A stretch of DNA of 64,000 bases from Streptomyces sp. NBC_01237 (GTDB taxonomy: Bacteria; Actinomycetota; Actinomycetes; Streptomycetales; Streptomycetaceae). Numbering within the stretch: position 1 is the stretch's first letter; each line of letters begins with the position of its first letter. Positions 58,914 through 64,000 of this stretch are shown piece after piece. The notes beneath the pieces were generated by a model. That model was not told the origin of the DNA and searched no databases. It saw only the letters and a program-made list of their open reading frames with translations. The DNA is taken from contig NZ_CP108508.1 of assembly GCF_035917275.1 (NCBI RefSeq), positions 3,596,001-3,660,000 on the forward strand, in the 5' to 3' direction. Position numbers and translations under genes: made by a program.

Positions 58914-59375
58914 TCAGGAGGCGCCGTCGAGCACGAGCACGATGTGCTCGCGCTCACCGTCGCGTACCGTCTCGACGCGCCGGAAGCCGCATTTCTCCAA
59001 CAGCCGGACCGAGCCGGTGTTCCCGGCGACGGGGTCCGCGAAGAGCGGGCGGTTCGGCTCCCGTTCCAGGAACCGGGTCAGCGCTTCGGTTCCGATGCCC
59101 CGGCCCCAGTAGCGGGCACCGAGCCAGTATCCGGTGAAGCGCCGGTGCTCGTCCCACCAGGCCACGATGTTCCCGGCGGGCTCGCCGTCCACGGTGACGG
59201 TCTGCACGAGAACGGTGGGATCCCCGAGCACCTTCGTGACCCAGTGGGTCATGAACGCCTCCCGCTCGCGGGGAGCGAACGCCGACCGGCGCACGGCCTC
59301 CGCCTCGTGCTCGTACGCGAGGAACACTTCCAGGTCGGCTTCCTCGACATCCCTGAGCCGCACGTCGTTTCTCAT
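58914..59375 (-). CDS. GNAT-family N-acetyltransferase
   Basis: 153 residues. RimJ/RimL-like: RLRDVEEADLEVFLAYE, YWGRGIGTEALTRFLEREPN (acetyl-CoA loop) and AGNTGSVRLLEKCGFRRVET. Start at ATG 59375; the upstream extension is not conserved in type. Substrate unknown. Confidence 0.87.
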   Translation of the reverse strand: MRNDVRLRDVEEADLEVFLAYEHEAEAVRRSAFAPREREAFMTHWVTKVLGDPTVLVQTVTVDGEPAGNIVAWWDEHRRFTGYWLGARYWGRGIGTEALTRFLEREPNRPLFADPVAGNTGSVRLLEKCGFRRVETVRDGEREHIVLVLDGAS

Positions 59376-59412
59376 ACGCGCGAGTCTGGCACCCGGCACT
59401 GACAGTCCGGGA

Positions 59413-60612
59413 TCAGCGGGAGCCGCAGAAGGCGGCTTCGAGGAACCCGCCGATCGCCTTCTTCTGCGCCGCCTGCTCCTTCGTGTCGCCGCGCGGGGTG
59501 TAGGACAGGGCGACCTGCCGGTCGGCCGTGCCCCAGAGGTGGGTGCCGTAGCCGAGGACCGCGCCGGAGTGCCCGGTCACCGAGGTGCAGGACAGGCGGG
59601 TGCGGGCCAGGCCCATGCCGTACTCCAGCCGGTCGGAGTCCGGATCGGTACGGAGCATCGTGGTCATCTCGCGCTGCTGCTCCGGCCGCAGCAGTTTCCC
59701 GCGCAGCAGGGCCTTCTCGAAGCGGACCAGGTCGTCGGTGGTGGAGATCATCTCGCCGCCGGAGCCCGCCCACGAGGCGTTGTGACGGGTGACGTCGATA
59801 TCGGTCTTGACGACGTCCGGGGTGCCGACGCCGTCGACGGTGGTCCAGTACCCGTGGGCGTGCGGGCCGGGGATCGTCGCGGAGGAGCCGGGCAGGCTGG
59901 TCCTCGTCATCCCGAGCGGGCGCAGGATCCGCCGCCGGATCTCCTGTGCGTAGGAGTGTCCGGTGACCTCTTCGATGATCAGCCCGAGGATGCTGAAGTT
60001 GGTGTTGGAGTACGCCCATTGCGCACCCGGTTCGAAGTGGGGCGGGTGGGCGACGGATTTGGTCACCAGCTCGCGCTGGGTGAACGTGCGGTTCAGCCCG
60101 CCCTGCGCGATCCAGTTCCGGAAGCCGTCCGGGTCGTCGGGGGCGGGAAAGATCTCGGTGGACTCGTTGATGACGTCGAACAGCCCGGTGCGATGGTTGA
60201 GCAGCTGACGGACAGTGATGTTCTGCCCGCCGGGGACCAGTCCCGGCAGATGACTCTCCACGGAGTCCTCCAGCCCGAGCCGGTCCTCGCCGACCAGTTG
60301 GAGGGTGGTGGCGGCGACGAACATCTTGGTGACGCTGCCTATGCGGAACCGGCCGTCACCCCGCACGGGCGCCTCCCTCACCAGATCGGACACCCCCGTG
60401 GTCCCCCGCCACACCCCGCTGCGGTCACGGACCTCGGCGATGGCGGACACCGCGTTGGCGCCGGTCAGCGCCTCCAGGGCGAGTTGCCGGGCATCCGCAC
60501 CGTGCCGCGAGGCAGAAGCGGAAGCGGCAGGAGCGGAAGCGGCGGAAGCGGTCGGCGCGGCTAACGCCAGACAGAGTGCTGCGACGACGGCGCAGGTCGA
60601 ACGACGTGACAC
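59413..60612 (-). CDS. Secreted serine hydrolase (D-Ala-D-Ala carboxypeptidase/beta-lactamase family)
   Basis: 399 residues. Sec signal peptide with cleavage likely after TASA near residue 24. Catalytic motifs S-V-T-K (RIGSVTKMFV near 92), Y-S-N (WAYSNTNFS) and H-S-G (VTGHSGAVLG) as in the Streptomyces R61 DD-peptidase. Probably trims cell-wall peptides outside the cell or acts as esterase. Confidence 0.9.
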   Translation of the reverse strand: MSRRSTCAVVAALCLALAAPTASAASAPAASASASRHGADARQLALEALTGANAVSAIAEVRDRSGVWRGTTGVSDLVREAPVRGDGRFRIGSVTKMFVAATTLQLVGEDRLGLEDSVESHLPGLVPGGQNITVRQLLNHRTGLFDVINESTEIFPAPDDPDGFRNWIAQGGLNRTFTQRELVTKSVAHPPHFEPGAQWAYSNTNFSILGLIIEEVTGHSYAQEIRRRILRPLGMTRTSLPGSSATIPGPHAHGYWTTVDGVGTPDVVKTDIDVTRHNASWAGSGGEMISTTDDLVRFEKALLRGKLLRPEQQREMTTMLRTDPDSDRLEYGMGLARTRLSCTSVTGHSGAVLGYGTHLWGTADRQVALSYTPRGDTKEQAAQKKAIGGFLEAAFCGSR

Positions 60613-60811
60613 GGATCTTCCCCTCGGTCGGACAAACGCGTGCTTGCCGGAGCCACCTTTTCAACACCCGCGCCGCGGGGCATCGGCCCGGATGAGGACT
60701 TCCGCGTCGGACAACCGCAGTACCCGGACCACGGAGCAAGCCACTTGAGAGGTACGCCGGCTCCGGAACCACCGAGCCGGATCCGGTCTCGGAACCCAGG
60801 GCTCCCGGAAC

Positions 60812-60854
60812 GACGAAATCCCGCCCGATCTGAACGATCGGACGGGATTTCGTC
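60812..60854. terminator. Terminator downstream of tRNA-Ala
   Basis: GACGAAATCCCG and CCGATC pair with GATCGG and CGGGATTTCGTC around TGAAC, with one C/A mismatch. On the minus strand it follows the tRNA. Confidence 0.75.
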
Positions 60855-60891
60855 ACCATTCCCGAGTTACCTCAAGAACAGCTGTGCAATG

Positions 60892-60965
60892 TGGACCTGT
60901 GGGGATTTGAACCCCAGACCCCCTCGATGCGAACGAGGTGCGCTACCAGACTGCGCCACAGGCCC
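60892..60965 (-). tRNA. tRNA-Ala (anticodon CGC)
   Basis: 74 nt without encoded CCA. Acceptor arms GGGCCTG and CAGGTCC with a G-U pair, D arm GCGC...GCGC, anticodon stem CCTCG/CGAGG with loop TTCGCAT (anticodon CGC), and T arm GGGGTTCAAATCCCC. Confidence 0.93.
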
Positions 60966-61051
60966 TTGCAACGAGTGAAACTTTAGCACCCCCACAGGGG
61001 TGCTCGGAAATCCGGTCCCCGCTGGTCAGCCGAGTCGGGGTTCGAGGCGTC

Positions 61052-62260
61052 TCACTCGTTGGCGGCACGGGGCCGGTCCTCGTCGTCGTACTGGTCGAAG
61101 AGCGGCGTCCTGCCGCGGTCGCGGGTGCGGCGGGACTGGTTCGTACGCTGGCGGGGCGCCGGGTCCACCGGGGGAACGGTGGGGTGCGAAGTGCCCGTCT
61201 GGCTGGGCTCGGCCGTGCTGGAGCGGGCCGCGCTCCATGTCTCCGGGTCGCCGACCTCCACGCCGCCCGTGGCGCGCGGAGCCACCGGGGCGGTGACGTA
61301 GGTGGGGAGCGGGACCGGGACGGGCTCCCAGCTGTCGCCCTGGACCCGCCCGCGTTCGCGCTGCTGGTCCACCCACTCCGCGTGGTCCGTCTGCTCGACG
61401 AGGGCGCGGCGTCCGGCCTCCTGCGGGGAGACCGTGGGTGCGGGTTCCGGCTGGGCGCGGTGCGCTTCGGGTTCCTCGTCGGGCTCGGCGGGGGCCGGCG
61501 CCGAGGGCTGATGCCTGCGCGGGCGGTTCTCCCGCAGCCGCTGCGCCGCGACCTCGGCCCGGCGGCGGTCCATGGTGAACGCGAACCGGCGCCGCTCCTG
61601 GGAGCGCAGATGCACGATGTACGTGCTCAGCAGCACGGCGGGCACGGCGGGCGCCCACAGGAAGCGGAGACCGCCGACCGCCGCGACGACCGCGCCGAGG
61701 GTGAAGGCCAGGAACAGGACGACGGTGGTACGTCTGCGGCGGGCCAGGACCTGCGAGCGCTGGGCCCGGCGGGCGCGCTCGGCGTCGGCACCGCTGGTAC
61801 GCGCGCGCTGCTGGGGCGGGCGCGCCGACTCGGGACGGTCCTTCGCCTGACGCTCCGATACCTGCCGCTCGGACGTCTGGTGGCCGGAAATGTGGTGGTC
61901 GGGCGCCTGGCGGTCCGCCGGATGGCCGGGAGAACGATCGGGAGCGTGCGCCGGATCGTGCATCCGGGCTTCGGTATGCGCCGGAGGCGCGGCAAAGGCC
62001 CGGACGTCCACGGATTCCATTCGGTCCGTTTCCGCGTCCGGGTCGACGTCGGGCCCCGCCTCCTCGGCGGTGCGCTCCCGCAGCTCCTTGGCGTATCGGC
62101 GCTCCATTGCCGCCCGTCCGGACAGCAGCCGGATGGCGGTACTGAAGCGTTCCGTAGGACGGGCTTCGTTGAGCTCGTCCTGCCTGCGGAGCCACATCGG
62201 CACCAAGTAGGCGGCCCAGGCCCCGACGATGACTGCGTAGATCAGGCCGCTGCTGCTCAC
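61052..62260 (-). CDS. sepX: Divisome membrane protein SepX-like
   Basis: 402 residues. Begins SSSGLIYAVIVGAWAAYLVP (membrane helix 1), then MWLRRQDELNEARPTERFST; two more helices at about 165-205 and a long disordered Pro/Glu-rich C-terminus. This is the layout of SepX, needed for divisome stability and cross-wall formation in Streptomyces; the mycobacterial relative lies beside rimJ and moe genes, as here. GTG 62260 was chosen because TACGGT lies 6 nt upstream (leaderless); GTG 62266 is alternative. Confidence 0.78.
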   Translation of the reverse strand: MSSSGLIYAVIVGAWAAYLVPMWLRRQDELNEARPTERFSTAIRLLSGRAAMERRYAKELRERTAEEAGPDVDPDAETDRMESVDVRAFAAPPAHTEARMHDPAHAPDRSPGHPADRQAPDHHISGHQTSERQVSERQAKDRPESARPPQQRARTSGADAERARRAQRSQVLARRRRTTVVLFLAFTLGAVVAAVGGLRFLWAPAVPAVLLSTYIVHLRSQERRRFAFTMDRRRAEVAAQRLRENRPRRHQPSAPAPAEPDEEPEAHRAQPEPAPTVSPQEAGRRALVEQTDHAEWVDQQRERGRVQGDSWEPVPVPLPTYVTAPVAPRATGGVEVGDPETWSAARSSTAEPSQTGTSHPTVPPVDPAPRQRTNQSRRTRDRGRTPLFDQYDDEDRPRAANE

Positions 62261-62334
62261 GCTCACACCGTAGAGGGGTTTGCGCGGAGGTATCCGCCAA
62301 TTGGATCGGTGTGTCGCACGATCCGGCTGATGTC

Positions 62335-62417
62335 ACGGACTTTTTTTGTGATTGTTTAGATCAACGAGTGATGTTTGTGAACTCGTTAGTGGTCACGTCT
62401 CGATCAAATTCGAACAC
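62335..62417. promoter_or_regulatory. AT-rich intergenic segment with inverted repeat
   Basis: A strikingly AT-rich stretch between rimJ and sepX. It holds seven T in a row and the inverted repeat AACGAGT (62363-62369)/ACTCGTT (62381-62387). It may end rimJ transcription or hold the upstream control sites of sepX. Confidence 0.4.
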
Positions 62418-63050
62418 TTATTTCATTTCCTCAGGGCCATGAGGTGTTCTCGGCCACGCCTGACGCCAGCGCCGGAGCAGCCCGTCGGGCACCTCCTCGG
62501 CCGTCAGGGCGAAGATCAGGTGGTCCCGCCACGCCCCGTCGATGTGGAGATAGCGCGGCCGCAGCCCTTCCGCGCGGAATCCGAGTTTCTCCACGACCCT
62601 TCGGCTGGGCCTGTTCTCGGGGCGGATGCACACCTCGATACGGTGCAGACCGACCGTGCGGAAGCAGTGGTCGACGGCGAGGGCGACGGCCGTGGGCATC
62701 ACACCGCGGCCCGCCACACTCTGGTCGACCCAGTAGCCGACGTGTCCGGAACACATCGAGCCCCAGGTGATCCCCGCCACCGTCAGCTGCCCCACGAGCC
62801 GGCCCTCGTACTCGATGGCGAAGGGCAGCATCCGGCCCGCGTTCGCCTCGGAGCGCAGATGACGGACCATCTGGCGATAGGTGGGGCGCTGCGCCATCGG
62901 ACCACCGGGGGCGGGCGGCGGGACGGTCGCCTCCCAGGGGCGCAGCCATTCGCGGTTACGCCGGTTGACCTCGCGCCACATCCGCTGGTCGCGCAGCTTG
63001 ATCGGGCGGAGGACGATCTCGCCGTCGGTCAGGATCACCGGCCAGGTCAA
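62418..63050 (-). CDS. rimJ: RimJ/RimL-type ribosomal-protein N-acetyltransferase homologue
   Basis: 210 residues. VLRPIKLRDQRMWREVNRRN at the start, acetyl-CoA loop DQSVAGRGVMPTAVALAVDH, and RIEVCIRPENRPSRRVVEKL. The TTG start at 63050 is used because no ATG or GTG precedes the conserved fold. Its place between moaC-mogA and sepX mirrors the conserved actinobacterial order. Confidence 0.88.
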   Translation of the reverse strand: MTWPVILTDGEIVLRPIKLRDQRMWREVNRRNREWLRPWEATVPPPAPGGPMAQRPTYRQMVRHLRSEANAGRMLPFAIEYEGRLVGQLTVAGITWGSMCSGHVGYWVDQSVAGRGVMPTAVALAVDHCFRTVGLHRIEVCIRPENRPSRRVVEKLGFRAEGLRPRYLHIDGAWRDHLIFALTAEEVPDGLLRRWRQAWPRTPHGPEEMK

Positions 63051-63055
63051 AGCGT

Positions 63056-63667
63056 TCAGCTCGGGCTCCCCGGTCGGGGGTGATCGCCGCCGCGCAGCTG
63101 GTCGACGGCGTGCACCAGCAGCCGGCCCAGCACCGCGAGTCCGTCGCGCACCCCGCCGGTGGAACCCGGCAGGTTGACGATCAGGGTGCCGCCGGCGACT
63201 CCCGCGACACCGCGGGAGAGGGCCGCGGTGGGGACCTTGTCGCGGCCCTCGGCACGGATCGCCTCGGGAATGCCCGGGACCTCGTGGTCGAGGACGCGGC
63301 GGGTGGCCTCGGGGGTCCGGTCGGTGGGCGAGATGCCCGTACCACCGGTCGTGATGATCACGTCGTACCCGGCGGCGGCCCCGGCCCGCAGGGCCTCCTC
63401 CACCGGATCGCCGTCGGGCACCACCCGCGGACCGTCGACGGCGAAGCCCAGGCCGGTGAGCGCCTCCGCGATGAGCGGGCCGCCCTTGTCCGCGTAGACA
63501 CCGGCCGCCGCGCGGTTGGACGCGGTCACCACGAGCGCGGTGTACGGGGTCACCGGTGCGCCGCCGAGCGGGGGCTCCGTGGCACCGGGCGAAGGGGCCG
63601 CCCCGGGCGGAGAGGCCGCTCCGGACGAGGGTGTCGGTTCGGGCGGAGGTGTGGCGGACGCCGTCAT
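63056..63667 (-). CDS. mogA: Molybdopterin adenylyltransferase (MogA/MoaB)
   Basis: 203 residues. After a Pro/Gly-rich 38-residue leader comes the MoCF domain: [40 protein letters not shown] and [14 protein letters not shown]. Activates molybdopterin with AMP before metal insertion. Overlaps moaC by ATGA. Confidence 0.9.
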   Translation of the reverse strand: MTASATPPPEPTPSSGAASPPGAAPSPGATEPPLGGAPVTPYTALVVTASNRAAAGVYADKGGPLIAEALTGLGFAVDGPRVVPDGDPVEEALRAGAAAGYDVIITTGGTGISPTDRTPEATRRVLDHEVPGIPEAIRAEGRDKVPTAALSRGVAGVAGGTLIVNLPGSTGGVRDGLAVLGRLLVHAVDQLRGGDHPRPGSPS

Positions 63668-64000
63668 GCGCCCGCTCCCTCCGGCGCGGAGCGCCGGTAG
63701 TCGCCGGACTTGCCGCCCGACTTCGCCTCGACCCGCACGTCGGTGATCACCGCGCTCTTGTCCACCGCCTTGACCATGTCGATCACGGTGAGCGCGGCGA
63801 CCGAGACGGCGGTCAGTGCCTCCATCTCCACGCCCGTACGGTCCGTGGTCCGCACGGTGGCCAGGATCTCCACCGCGTCGTCGGCGACGCTCAGGTCGAC
63901 CTTCACACCGGAGACGGCGAGCGGGTGGCAGAGCGGGATCAGGTCCGGGGTGCGCTTGGCTCCCATGATCCCGGCGATCCTGGCCGTCGCGAGGGCGTCG
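63664..64000 (-). CDS. moaC: Cyclic pyranopterin monophosphate synthase MoaC (5' end outside window)
   Basis: The visible C-terminal 111 residues start [20 protein letters not shown] and contain LIPLCHPL and [20 protein letters not shown], ending KSGDYRRS: diagnostic of MoaC, which converts the GTP-derived precursor to cyclic pyranopterin phosphate. The N-terminus lies beyond position 64000. Confidence 0.92.
   Translation of the reverse strand, partial: DALATARIAGIMGAKRTPDLIPLCHPLAVSGVKVDLSVADDAVEILATVRTTDRTGVEMEALTAVSVAALTVIDMVKAVDKSAVITDVRVEAKSGGKSGDYRRSAPEGAGA

Noticed and set aside
60892..60965. tRNA-Ala as an attachment site for the element
   Set aside because: No second copy of the tRNA 3' end was seen in the window; the element's repeats are in pmt.
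61003..62400. Long open frame on the + strand opposite sepX
   Set aside because: The minus-strand frame has membrane helices and a conserved N-terminus; the opposite frame is Arg/Gly-rich without features.

Overview
The window looks like Streptomyces chromosome. Very high G+C, frequent GTG starts, ATGA/GTGA start-stop overlaps, apparent leaderless promoters, an SsgA-like sporulation protein, a SepX-like divisome protein, XRE/DUF5753-DUF397 pairs and an actinomycete integrative conjugative element (AICE) all point there. The flanking order (rsmI, pmt, PBP, exonuclease, later an SsgE-like gene and cobalt/nickel transport genes) is ordinary core chromosome.

Region 1 (1-2724): rsmI and the divergent protein O-mannosyltransferase gene pmt. 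Region 2 (2637-15498): a 12.8 kb AICE inserted in the 3' end of pmt, bounded by 87-bp direct repeats with one silent mismatch. From left to right it carries a GNAT protein and a GntR regulator, two copies of an operator-like motif, a hairpin-rich leader, a run of small transfer-type genes (DUF6284-like, a Pycsar-effector-like membrane protein, DUF2637), a TraB/FtsK DNA pump, a cluster of nine TGACACC motifs (candidate clt), small genes, a primase-polymerase and a DUF3631 helicase-like protein, fourteen CCGCTACC-type repeats (candidate iteron origin), xis and int.

Region 3 (15500-24909): a class B penicillin-binding protein and a DEDDh exonuclease. Then comes an accessory locus (XRE/DUF5753 regulator, DUF6879 protein, small protein, a 44-codon basic peptide gene abutting a PIMT-like methyltransferase, resembling an imiditide RiPP pair). 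A frameshifted remnant of a DMT transporter follows, then YbaK, the intact DMT transporter, MepB and an unknown membrane protein. Region 4 (25011-29743): SDR and beta-lactamase-fold hydrolase, then a CbiMNQO-type ECF metal importer with a Nur-like box upstream, suggesting nickel control. Region 5 (29926-40952): SsgE-like protein, MMPL exporter with TetR regulator and two operators, a giant tricorn-type protease, a MarR-like protein, an RsbW-type ATPase, and an XRE/DUF397 pair whose DUF397 protein carries three tandem copies of its signature.

Region 6 (41050-46123): a BVMO-hydrolase-SDR operon with a divergent MerR regulator, and a Crp/Fnr regulator. Region 7 (46180-54679): the most interesting block, six tightly packed genes encoding a nucleotide-cyclase-fold protein, a P-loop NTPase with a repeat-like C-terminus, an SPFH-like/VWA protein, a VWA protein, a PP2C phosphatase and a membrane Ser/Thr kinase. 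The cyclase and the NTPase share an identical short motif, V-x-G-D-x3-G-N-K-x-V, which suggests a signalling or conflict system in which the two proteins pair. Region 8 (54851-64000): housekeeping genes, including exonuclease III, acetyltransferases, a methyltransferase, PP2C, a secreted serine hydrolase, tRNA-Ala(CGC), sepX, rimJ, mogA and partial moaC.
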